From contig OZ024728.1 of assembly GCA_964016875.1 (NCBI GenBank), positions 30,387,865-30,451,864 of the forward strand: DNA of 64,000 nt, written 5' to 3'. Source of the stretch: Fallopia convolvulus. Its lineage: Eukaryota; Streptophyta; Magnoliopsida; Caryophyllales; Polygonaceae. A program made the translations under genes and the position numbers. The notes under the pieces are model-generated. The model saw nothing but the letters and a program-made list of their open reading frames with translations. It did no database searches and was not told where the DNA came from. Within the stretch, counting starts at the first letter, position 1. Each line of letters starts with the position of its first letter. Shown here in pieces: positions 10,511 through 19,782 of the stretch.

Positions 10511-11512
10511 ATAGGTAAAAGTGCATTACTAACCTGAAAAATTAGGAAGGAAACGGTTGTGCTGGTTCGAGACTGGGCCAATTCGGAATCCCAAGATGAT
10601 GTGCTTCTTGATAGCTTGCATATAGGTGTAGCTTAGGATGCATATTTATGTTTATTTTGCATAGTTTTAGTTTAATTTAGTGTAGTTCTTAGGTTTTTAT
10701 GTTTTCTAGGGAATTCGGGTTTTGCGCTTGTTTTGTTCGGTTTTGCAAATCTTTGGGTAAACAAGCATGGACGGCATGGATATTAGACGAGTATGGTGGA
10801 GTTTGAGGAAGCTTAGAGTGATACAAGTGAAGATCAAAAGATCCAAGGCCCAAGAGGTTGTGTGAAAAGAACGCTTAAACCCGGGTCATGCATTGGAGTC
10901 TTGTTTTGATACCTCTATCTTGCAATGCTTGGTTTGGAAGCTACAGTGGTCGGATGAAGCTGAATTTTGTACCACTGGAAAGCTAACTCGAAGAGATACA
11001 ATTCAAATTTTTACTCCGAGTCCAAATTCCAACTCGAAGGGGGTGAAAACAGCCTCTGAAGTGTCGCCTAAAATGTTGAACCGAGAAGTGCCGCGGGCAT
11101 AATGACAGGTTGCGCGACCGCGCCACCCTAGTAGGAGACCGCGCCGTCTGTCTTTCAACGGATATGTTGGGCCGCGAATTTTGGGCCTCGAGTTGGACTT
11201 TATTAGATCTTTTCTGACGTGTTTTATGGTATTTCGGGATAATTTGATCTTTGGATATCTTGTGGGGTATTTAAACCTTGTTTTTAGTTTCTCTTTCATA
11301 ACTTTTATCAGACTTTTGGAGGCTAGGGTTTTTGGAGAGAGTTTTCTCAAAAGAGCCACCTTTGAACATCTTGTAAGTTTCCTTTTAATTTAGAGTAAAT
11401 TGCACTAAACCACCCGTTAAATAGGCGAATTTACACTTAAATCGTGTACAATTACTACTTTGCCCTCAATTTCGCCCCAAATTGAAACGGGTTCCTTGAA
11501 CCCCCGCCTCCA

Positions 11513-11893
11513 ATGGCCGCCGCTTCAGCCCCACTCCGAGCCCTTTCCTGGGTCTCTTCTCGCCGACGCTTCGAGGAGAAGCTTTCCGACCTCCACAAGT
11601 GCACTAATCTCAGCTACGCCCTGCAAATCCACTCTCAGGTCTTCAAATTCGGCCTTCACGGCGACCTCTTCATCGTCCCCAAGCTCATCTCTGCTTTCTC
11701 CCTCTGTCGGGAAATCGGATTGGTTGTTAGGGCTTTCAATCAGGTCGACCGTCCCAATGCGAATCTCTACAATACGCTTATTAAAGCCCATGCCCAGAGC
11801 TCTAACCCGTCTCAGGCGTTTTCTGTTTTGTTCGATATGCAGAGGGCTGGGGTTGGCCTCAATTTCGCCTCCACGCCTCCACTCACGAGCTAG
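11513..11893 (+). pseudogene. Captured 5' fragment of a PPR-protein gene
   Basis: A 126-codon open frame beginning MAAASAPLRALSWVSSRRR. It contains LSDLHKCTNLSYALQIHSQV, FGLHGDLFIVPKLISAFSLC and NLYNTLIKAHAQSSNPSQAF, which follow the layout of the N-terminus of plant PLS-class pentatricopeptide repeat proteins (organelle RNA-binding factors). The frame leaves PPR-like sequence at LNFASTPPLTS and stops, so only the leader and two to three repeats were captured. It lies inside a Pack-MULE between its inverted repeats. Whether it is transcribed is unknown. A promoter in the TIR or the host LTR could drive it, but that is inference. Confidence 0.72.
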
Positions 11894-12050
11894 CAGAGGG
11901 CTGAGGAGGCCGCGTTGCTTCATCTGCTCGCCCAGTTCAAGACCCGCGTCTCCTAGGGCTTCAATTGCCAACTCCAGAACCTGGTGCTCAAATCCAAGGT
12001 GTTCGGCGGCCTCCAGAACCTGTGTGGTTGGCGAGCGAGGTTAGAGGCCA
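11894..12050 (+). pseudogene. Second captured coding-like segment in Pack-MULE, unidentified
   Basis: Directly after the PPR fragment, GC-rich exon-like DNA continues. One frame reads AEEAALLHLLAQFKTRVS, a stop, then QLQNLVLKSKVFGGLQNLC. I do not recognise the source gene. The switch from PPR-like to unrelated coding-like sequence suggests that two sources were joined in one Pack-MULE. Confidence 0.4.
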
Positions 12051-13053
12051 GACAAGACGGAAGAAGAAGAAGAAATGATGAACAGTTGAGGGCAAAACTG
12101 TCAAAGGGTAGGATTTAACGGATTTTTTGACGGAAAAGGCTCGTGGGTGGCTATTTGTTAACAGAATGAAAGTTTTGGGTGGTTTAAAACAAATTCGTGT
12201 ATAACGGGTGGTTAAGTGTAAATTCGCCTATTTAACGGGTGGTTTAGTGCAATTTTCTCTTTAATTTAATTATGCATTGCTAAATCCTTTGTGTTTGATT
12301 AGTTATTGAAATCATAGATTGCATACTATTGTGAGGTTTGATTGATTCTCAACAACTTGAATAGGTTTTATTCCATGTGCTTAATTGAATAAAAGTTATT
12401 CTAGGGTTTTGTTAGATTGGCCACCTAATAGAATTTCTAAGTTAATTTACAACTAATCTGATCAAGTCACGTTCGGGATTGATTAGATAAAGTAGCATTT
12501 ATAATTGTTTAGACCCGTTCGGGCTATTCATTTGTAGAAGGGAATAGATCCACAAATAACTTAGATTTCTGTTTACTTTAAGTGTTGTTTCTATTAATAA
12601 CTTGACTCGTAAAGCTGTCGTTTAATTGAATCTAGACGTTTTTTTAGGTTGTTAAATGATTAGGATTGTTTAGACTGTTAGTTCTTTCAGCTAGAATTGA
12701 AGTTTGGGTCATAATCCTTAGTAGGAGTATAATCCACAATAGATTATTCAAGGGAATTGAGAATCTGGAGAATCGATGATCAATAAGCATATCTATGATG
12801 GATTTAACTAGTTGAACACGTTTTTCTCATATTTGTTATTTACAATCATATCTACATTCATATTTACTTTCCAGTTTGCATATTAGTTTAGATAAATAAA
12901 TCATAAACCCCCCTTTAACTTAGTAATATTATTTAAATACAAGTAATCTGAGTCCTTGTGGGTTCGACCCTTGCTTCCACTTTACTCAGGTTAGGAAGTT
13001 AGGATAATTCTTTGACAGTGCTTTTACAGCGACATAAAAGTGCTCGTCAAATT

Positions 13054-13070
13054 TGGCGCCGTTGCCGGGG
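13054..13070 (+). promoter_or_regulatory. Primer-binding site of element A (tRNA-Asp)
   Basis: TGGCGCCGTTGCCGGGG, four bases after the 5' LTR. It is complementary to the 3' end of plant tRNA-Asp(GUC) including CCA, the primer typical of Athila/Tat-like gypsy elements. A full complement of the same tRNA is present at 32512-32586. Confidence 0.88.
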
Positions 13071-13192
13071 ACTCGGCTAATTATTTGTGTTTATTTAGTA
13101 TTACTATTTTTTTTTGTGTTGTGAACCTATCTTACGGTTCATAACACCCGTGCTACTGATCCAATGCTATGTTTGCATGTAGACAACTATAG

Positions 13193-13960
13193 GATGAATA
13201 TTTTCATGAGTATTTAGCTAGACTACAACAAAAGATTCATGAATATGGTACTTTGCTGGGTTATTATCCATGTGAGAGAGAATTATGTGAATGCATCTTA
13301 GACGGTTTGAATTCTCAGACTCGAGGGCTTGCAGAGTACATGAGCAATTATAGGCTTTGGTGTATGGGACCAGAAGAGTGTTGGGACTTCTTTTGGTACA
13401 TGAGCCATCAATGTATGCTGGTCGAATTATCTCCACCAATTCCCTATCCAATGATGGGAGAGGTTGCATTGGAATCAAATGCCCTTGAGTTAGACACCCA
13501 AGTGCAAGTTGAGGAGGAATCCACTAGGGTTGAGTTGGGTTATGAGGGTGACTTTAATGCCCAATATGACTTTATTCCTATTATTCAACTTGAAGAGAGC
13601 ACCAAGGAGCCAAGTTCAATCTCTATTGACATGGAGAAGCCTGTAGAACCAAGTGAGTTTAAGGTTGGTACTAGAGAATACTCACAATTCATCTTTGAGG
13701 AAAGTGGTAATGGTGACAAGTGCTTTGATTCATACTGTAAGTATTTTCTAAAGCCACCACTTCTATTGAATTTATTTGAACAAATGCCATCTCATGAAAA
13801 TTGGGCACACGGGTTTGATAAATTAAAACGATCTTTGCAAGTTATATTATTCATCTTTAATTTATCATTATGTTACTTATGTCTTTTTGAGATGTGCGCA
13901 CAGGGCTTTGACAGGTTATTAAGGGCATTGACAATGTCTAATCTTGTCAAATCTTGCTGA
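13193..13960 (+). CDS. Unidentified ORF in retrotransposon A interior
   Basis: An open frame of about 255 codons from the stop at 13190-13192 to TGA at 13958-13960. No in-frame ATG precedes EYMSN (about codon 50), so the true start is uncertain. It begins DEYFHEYLARLQQKIHEYG, continues with LGYYPCERELCECILDG, a Glu-rich acidic middle (VQVEEES...LEESTKEPS), and a hydrophobic C-terminal stretch near VILFIFNLSLCYLCLF that could span a membrane. No zinc knuckle, protease, RT or integrase motif is visible. It could be a relic of gag or an accessory frame of a non-autonomous gypsy element. The lack of stops over about 770 nt in AT-rich DNA is its only support. Confidence 0.4.
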   Translation, partial: DEYFHEYLARLQQKIHEYGTLLGYYPCERELCECILDGLNSQTRGLAEYMSNYRLWCMGPEECWDFFWYMSHQCMLVELSPPIPYPMMGEVALESNALELDTQVQVEEESTRVELGYEGDFNAQYDFIPIIQLEESTKEPSSISIDMEKPVEPSEFKVGTREYSQFIFEESGNGDKCFDSYCKYFLKPPLLLNLFEQMPSHENWAHGFDKLKRSLQVILFIFNLSLCYLCLFEMCAQGFDRLLRALTMSNLVKSC

Positions 13961-15578
13961 GAGTCAAGCTAATGACGTTAAATAAGCGCTTCTTGGGAGG
14001 CAACCCAATGTTTAGAGTAGATTTCTTTTTCAGTTTAATCTTTTATTTTTTTAGGTAGTTTTGTTTGTGTGTTAGATATCCCAGGTCTAAAGATTGATAA
14101 CCCGAAGAACCACCATCATCGGATTTCCCGTCGCATTACCCGGATAGCTAGAGTTTTGTGAGTATTTCTCTTCTCTTTTCTTTTTACTTTACTTTGGGGA
14201 CAAAGTATGTTTTAAGCATGGGGGAAGGAAATTACTTGTTTGCATTGCATATAGTTGCATTAGATTAGGGCATATTTAAATTTTTGCATGCATTGATTAA
14301 AATCCTGAAATATAAAAAAAAAATTGAAAAATTTGAAAAAAATACAAAAATATTTCATTTAGGTTCTTATTTCCCCATTGTTTGATACCTCTGGTGTTTC
14401 TATGGTAAGTATGAGTCTTAACCCATGATTTACATGATATGCTGAAGTTTATATGATATGAGCATGATCATTGATTATTTACCTTGATTATAGGACTGAG
14501 CATGTATTTAGCTTGAGTTTAAGATTCATTCTGCAGTTCTAGACAAAAATTTACCTTGTGAGATTTTTTTGGCCTTTTATTGATTATATTTGTTCTGTTA
14601 TATTTCTTGAGTGTATCACCATGATTATCTAGCTCTAGAACTTGCGTTATGACTCTTTTTCAAGACTGCTTTATATGATTGAATGCATGACATTAAAATG
14701 ATTGAGGCAATGTTTCTTATAGCCTATTATTTCCCTTCCTACCTTACAAGATCCATGTTCTTGAGACCCCTATTTCTTTTGAGCCTTACGCCTATTTTTG
14801 ATAGCTCCACAAAATTTCCCTAGCCTATTAAGCTTGACCCATCCGGGATTTAGGACTTTAGGTTGGTTTTGTTTTGTGGGAGTTTTGTATAAGTATGGGG
14901 GAGGTGGAAAAGAGGAAATACAACTCTTGTGTGTAAAGTGAAAAAAAAATGAAGATGAAAAGTATGTTGCAGAAAAAGTTAAGTTCAAATGTTAGTAATC
15001 TTCATAAGCGTAAAAGAAAAGAGTTGAAGAAGAGGCAAAAGTGGAAAAGGAGAAGTAAGAAACAAAGAGCTTTGATAAATGGAGTTGGTGAAGGAAGTTG
15101 GGAAGTATTATGAGAAGTGAAGTGTAAAAGTTTTGGTTTAGGATTAGTTCTTTATCCCGGATTTAGCACCACAAGCCAAAATATGATCCCTTCCAAATTT
15201 CTCTTTACCTTGGCCCCATTACAACCCTTAAAAAGACCTCATAATTTTTGTTATGTGTTTGATCCCCAGCGGTGGAGATTTAGAACGCTGATGCAAGCTT
15301 ATGGTAGTCTAGTCTTCATGGCTGATTTTGAGTGAAACACATACCTTTAAACACTTGAGAGTTTGAGTGCAAACACATATACCTGGGTGAGGTCTAGAAT
15401 GAATGAATGGTCTTTGCTCTTTGCTTGTTGTAATACATGCTATGAAGTCTTGGGCGGGTTTTTGATTCTATGTGAAATACTTGTTTGATTATGAGATGGA
15501 TGCATGATTGTATTTCTGTGGTGTGTTTTGGATTTATGTTTTGCTTGAGGACAAGCAAGGGTTAAGCATGGGGGAATT
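13961..15578 (+). other. Non-coding 3' interior of element A
   Basis: No gene. It starts with GACGTTAAATAAGCGCTTCT, then GGGAGGCAACCC, a small hairpin motif that recurs in element B (about 49262-49294). Further on, GTAGCTCCACAAAA-like and TAAGCTTGACCC-like words (14800-14845) and CACCACAAGCCAAAATAT plus CCCCATTACAACCC (15170-15228) recur in B and A'. It ends in the polypurine tract before the 3' LTR. Confidence 0.6.
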
Positions 15579-17149
15579 TGATAGCTTGCATATAGGTGTA
15601 GCTTAGGATGCACATTTATGTTTATTTTGCATGGTTTTAGTTTACTTTAGTGTAGTTCTTAGGTTTTTTGGTTTTCTGGGGAATTCGGGTTTTGCGCTTG
15701 TTTTGTTCGGTTTTGCAAATCTTTGGGTAAACAAGCATGGACGGGATGGATATTAGAGGACTATGGTAGAGTTTGAGGAAGTTTAGAGTGATACAAGTGA
15801 AGATCAAAAGATCCAAGGCCCAAGAGGTTGTGTGAAAAGAACGCTTAAACCCAGGTCATGCATTGGAGTCTTGTTTTGACACCTCTATCTTGCAATATTT
15901 GGTTTGGGAGCTACAGTGGTCGGATGAAGCTGAATTTGATATCACTGGAAAGATAACTCGAAGAGCTACAATTCATATTTTTCCTCCGAGTTCAAATTCC
16001 AACTCGAAAGGGGTGAAAACAGCCTCTGAAGTGTTGCCTAAAATGCTGAACCGAGAAGTGCCGCGGGCATAATGACAGGGTGCGCGACCGCGCCACCCTA
16101 GTAGGAGATCGCGCCATCTGTCTTTCAATGGAGATGTTGGGCTGCGAGTTTTGGGCCTCGAGTTGGACTTTATTAGATCTTTTCTGATGTGTTTTATGGT
16201 ATTTCGGGATAATTTGATCTTTGGATATCTTGTGGGATATTTAAACCTTGTTTTTAGTTTCTCTTTCATAACTTTTATCAGACTTTTGGAGGCTAGGGTT
16301 TTTGGAGAGAGTTTTCTCAAAAGAGCCACCTTTGAACATCTTGTAAGTTTCCTTTTAATTTAATTATGCATTGCTAAATCCTTTGTGTTTGACTAGTTAT
16401 TGAAATCAAAGATTGCATGCTATTGTGAGGTTTGATTGATTCTCAACAACTTGAATAGGTTTTATTCCCTGTGCTTAATTGAATCAAAGTTATTCTAGGG
16501 TTTTGTTAGATTGGCCACCTTATAGAATTTCTAGGTTAATTTACAACTAATCTGATCAAGTCCCGTTCGGGATTGATTAGATAAAGTAGCATCTATAATT
16601 GTTTAGACCCGTTCGGGCTATTCATTTGTAGAAGGGAATAGATCCACAAATAACTTAGATGTTTGTTTACTCTAAGTGTTTGTTTCTATTGATAACTTGA
16701 CTCGTAAAGCTGTCGTTTAATTGAATCTAGACGTTGTTTTAGGTTGTTAAATGATTAGGATTGTTTAGACTGTTAGTTCTTTCAACTAGAATTGAAGTTT
16801 GGGTCATAATCCTTAATTAGTAGGAGTATAATCCACAATAGATTATTCAAGGGAATTGAGAATCAAGAGAATCGATGATCAATAAGCATATCTATGATGG
16901 ATTTAACTAGTTGAACACGTTTTTCTCATATTTGTTAAACACAGTCATATTTGCATTCATAGTTAGTTTTTATTTGCATATTAGAGTTTAGATAAATCAA
17001 TCATAAACCCTTTTTTTCCTAGTTATATTATTTAAATACAAATAATCTGAGTCCATGTGAGTTCGACCCCTTGCTTCCACTTTACTTAGGTTAGGAAGTT
17101 AGGATAATTCTTTGACAGTGCTTTTACAGCGACATAAAAGTGCTCGTCA
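15579..17149 (+). repeat. 3' LTR of element A
   Basis: 1571 bp, starting TGATAGCTTGCATATAGG and ending AAGTGCTCGTCA. It is directly preceded by the purine-rich AGCATGGGGGAA and followed by the target duplication CTTCT. It lacks the Pack-MULE and so supplies its empty site. Confidence 0.9.
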
Positions 17150-17168
17150 CTTCTGCAACACACTTTTA

Positions 17169-17953
17169 GGGGGCGTTTGGTAAGTGGGTATCAGGAATGA
17201 AGATATCGGGTTTGGGAATGGAAATCCCATACCTAGTGTTTGGTACAATATTTTTTATTTACAAACTGATACCTTAAACCTGATAGGTATGGGGTTCTCG
17301 AACTCTACCCCTCAATCGGATATGAGATTTAATTCCAATTGGGAATGAAATTAAAACCTGACCTCTTAACGCCGCTCTCCACCTTCGTTCGAATGCCTGT
17401 AAAAATGTGGGATTCATTTTTGAATTTCAACCTAGATTGCTAGATGTTCGAATCATTTTTTAGCGAAGTGACGTTCGAATCATTTTTCTACCCAGACTCT
17501 GAGACTCATAACACATAATAATTAAGTTCGAAATTTTGAATTAGTTTTCCCAAATTGTTCAAATTATTTTCAATCCAAATCTATGGTATTGTGCTTCGAA
17601 TTTCATGAAAAAATCTTAAAAAGTACATGAGTTTTTTTTTGGCTTCTGTTAGATCCCGTTTATATCGTGTTCCACCTGGATAGATGTTGTTGTTTCAATT
17701 ATATGCATTTGCCGATAGAAACATATATATTTAGATATTATACAAAATTGCTAAAGGAAATCATTGACTATAGGCAAGAAAGCAGGGAAAAGCATATATA
17801 TTTATATATATTATAGAAATTCAAAACAATGGATATGGGGTTGAGTGTTATTCCAAGATTATAACCAAACACATGTTTTCAGGAATCATATTCCAATCCC
17901 ATACCTTCCCACCTTATTCCAACTTCATACCTAATTTTATACTAAACGCTCAT
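17169..17953. mobile_element. PIF/Harbinger-type non-autonomous element
   Basis: 785 bp. Ends read GGGGGCGTTTGGTA on the left and ATGAGCGTTTAGTA on the right (reverse-complemented), both followed by a GGTAT / AGGTAT-rich subterminal region, flanked by TTA on both sides. The GGGNNNGTTTGG terminus with TTA duplication is typical of PIF/Harbinger. No transposase is present. Confidence 0.65.
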
Positions 17954-18171
17954 TTAAGGGTTTCATAGTGTACTTTTCCACCATAAGGATGCACTAAACA
18001 GGGAGCGAACGCTTCCTTTTTGTTTGCAATTTTTCGATCTTGTAATGCACTTTTACCGGTTTCGTAATGCACTTTTCCGCCATGACGATGCTCCTTTACG
18101 ACGAACCAAACATGAAGCGCATGCCCCGCGAGCTTCATTTTTGCTTGCACTTTTTCGGCTTCATAGTGTAC

Positions 18172-18350
18172 TTTTTTGCGACAGCGATGCACTTTTCAAT
18201 TTCCGAGAAATTACCAAAATGTCACCGCGTGCCTATATTTTCAGGATTTAAGCGTTTTTAATCTAGGCTGTGGATTTAGCCTATCCAACGACAATGATGG
18301 TCCCTTATATTGCACACAAGGAATGTGCTTCATGTGATCCACACTCCGCG
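18172..18350. repeat. Right arm of the diverged long inverted repeat
   Basis: Reverse-complement partner of 10323-10510. Shared words include GATCCACACTCC, TATTGCACA and GTCACCGCG. Between this arm and the next element (18351-18605) there is AT-rich DNA without recognisable features. Confidence 0.5.
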
Positions 18351-18605
18351 TCGGAGTGTGTCAAATGCGTGCACTTTTACAAGCCTAGTTGTTTCTACTT
18401 TAATAAATAAAAAACTAATGTTTTAAATCTTGTTGGTTACTCATCGAATTAGACTACTATGTGATTCATTTAAAAGGATCTTGAAATACTTTTACAAAAG
18501 AATTGTAAGCTCTTTTAAGAGAAAATTAAAAATATTTATTATAATGATAGTGAAAAACAAAGCCATAAAAATAGTATGACTATCAAGGACATACAATTTA
18601 CAAAA

Positions 18606-19086
18606 GGCAGAATACATCAACATACCCCTGTACTTATACTTTTTTTCCTATTGGACCCCTGTACTAAAAAATGTTCAAACAGACCCCTGTACTGCCCCCA
18701 ATTTTGCCTATTGAACACTTTCAATCTTATTCTCCTTCCAGTGTACATCACGCACCTTATGTGTCATGTTATTTTGCCAAATAAGCCAAAATGGTCAAAT
18801 ACGTACATGTTATTTTGCCTATTGAACACTTTCAAGTCTTCACGTGCCTTATGTAACATGTACGTATTTTGCCAAATTAACATGTATGTATTTGACCATT
18901 TTGGCTTATTTGGCAAAATAACATGACACATAAGGTGCGTGATATACACTGGAAGGAGAATAAGATTGAAAGTGTTCAATAGGCAAAATTGGGGGCAGTA
19001 CAGGGGTCTGTTTGAACATTTTTTTAGTACAAGGGTCCAATAGGAAAAAAAAGTATAAGTACAGGGGTTTGTTGATGTATTCTGCC
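18606..19086. mobile_element. Fold-back MULE, about 205-bp arms, 10-bp TSD
   Basis: A 481-bp element that is almost entirely an inverted repeat. Left arm 18606 to about 18810, right arm about 18882-19086, with only a handful of mismatches and a loop of about 70 bp. Both ends read GGCAGAATACATCAACA, and a perfect 10-bp duplication ATTTACAAAA flanks it (18596-18605, 19087-19096). Long terminal repeats with a 9-10-bp TSD fit Mutator-like elements. It encodes no protein. Its left end is about 1.2 kb and its right end about 0.7 kb upstream of the invertase start codon. A transcript would fold into a long hairpin. Confidence 0.88.
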
Positions 19087-19097
19087 ATTTACAAAAC

Positions 19098-19137
19098 GGC
19101 AGAATACATCAACAGGGGTCTGTTGATGTATTCTGCC
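19098..19137. repeat. Collapsed 40-bp palindrome of the fold-back MULE ends
   Basis: The terminal motif GGCAGAATACATCAACAG is joined through GGGT directly to its reverse complement, giving a near-perfect 40-bp palindrome one base after the right TSD of the neighbouring element. It appears to be an internally deleted copy consisting only of the two ends. Confidence 0.75.
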
Positions 19138-19200
19138 ATTTGACCTGGACAATTTAAATAAAAATTGATCACGAACGTTTAATTAACATTTTTGTAAGTA

Positions 19201-19401
19201 GGATTCTCTATTCCCAATTTGTGTCTCATCTTGTATCACCTTTATATTTATTAACAATACAACTTTCTTGTGATATGTGATTTTCTAAATTAAAATTAAA
19301 AAATAATTAAATGTTAGACTTTTACTTGTGTTTTATAAAAGAAAACTTTATACACTTAATTAATAAATATAAAGGGGACACAAGTTGGAGACAGAAGATC
19401 C
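19201..19401. mobile_element. MITE in invertase upstream region
   Basis: About 200 bp with inverted repeats of about 45 bp: GGATTCTCTATTCCCAATTT on the left against GGATCTTCTGTCTCCAACTT on the right, both running into TTTATATTTATT. No clear target duplication. A related element with GGATTCTCAATTCC / TAATCCTCTATTCC ends lies in invertase intron 2 (22610-22906). It lies about 380-580 bp upstream of the invertase start codon. Confidence 0.6.
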
Positions 19402-19659
19402 AAACCGTCTTATAACCTAGTTTAATCAAGAGAGAGAAAAATAAATCACTATAAATAAATTTTGTACGGAGTATCAAAGAATAGAATGAAAATTGTAGAA
19501 TCATATATGATTGACTCATTCCATCATCCAAGCTGGAAAAAAGGAACAAAGCCAGCAAAATCTTCACACACCCACACCCAATCCAACTGTCTCACTCGTC
19601 AAAATTACATGCCAGTAATCTCTCACTCCCTCATTCCGAATCCCCTAACTAGCTTGCGT

Positions 19660-19670
19660 GTATATAAATA
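19660..19670 (+). promoter_or_regulatory. Probable TATA box of the invertase gene
   Basis: GTATATAAATA lies about 113-123 bp upstream of the ATG at 19783, a normal distance for a plant promoter with a 5' leader of about 85-95 nt. No other promoter element was assigned. Confidence 0.55.
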
Positions 19671-19782
19671 TGTGTGTATATCCACCCTTTTTTCCCACTC
19701 CCAGCGCAGATTACTACTTAATTTCTCCCCTTTCTTAATCACCCGGCCCTCTCCTCTAACATTAATTAATTGATAATTAATA

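Larger units (their letters stand above)
11393..12259 (+). mobile_element. Pack-MULE carrying captured gene fragments
   Basis: An 867-bp Mutator-like element inserted in the 5' LTR of A. Its terminal inverted repeats are about 48 bp with one mismatch (start GAGTAAATTGCACTAAACCA against GAGAAAATTGCACTAAACCA) and contain ACCACCCGTTAAATAGGCGA. It is flanked by a perfect 9-bp duplication TTTAATTTA (11384-11392, 12260-12268), and the 3' LTR of A at about 16354 gives the empty site. The interior (11500-12050) is GC-rich and exon-like, holding a PPR gene 5' fragment and a second unidentified coding-like segment. No transposase is present. Confidence 0.88.
10609..13049 (+). repeat. 5' LTR of element A (carries a Pack-MULE)
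   Basis: 2441 bp, of which 11393-12268 is an inserted Pack-MULE plus one target duplication. Without it, the length is about 1565 bp, matching the 3' LTR (1571 bp). A TATTTAAA box near 11267 is a plausible LTR promoter. The two LTRs differ by scattered substitutions and small indels, for example an extra TTAA-containing quadruplet near 16815 in the 3' copy. Confidence 0.88.
10609..17149 (+). mobile_element. Non-autonomous LTR retrotransposon A, complete
   Basis: A complete element with 5' LTR 10609-13049, tRNA-Asp-type primer-binding site, interior of about 2.5 kb, purine tract AGCATGGGGGAA, 3' LTR 15579-17149, and a perfect 5-bp target duplication CTTCT (10604-10608, 17150-17154). The LTRs begin TGATAGC and end CTCGTCA. 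No reverse transcriptase, integrase or protease is encoded; the interior has one unidentified reading frame (13193-13960) and a long non-coding 3' part. The PBS and the GGGAGGCAACCC motif near 13999 relate it to Athila/Tat-type Ty3/gypsy elements A' and B in this window, on whose proteins it presumably depended. Confidence 0.88.

Noticed and set aside
10893..11359. Protein-coding ORFs in LTR A (also at 15863-16363)
   Set aside because: They occur on both strands of the LTR in both copies without known motifs, and are explained by duplication of the LTR, not by gene conservation.
18576..19088. Small proteins in the fold-back element (116 and 71 codons on opposite strands)
   Set aside because: The frames are mirror images created by the inverted repeat, have no domain, and overlap each other.
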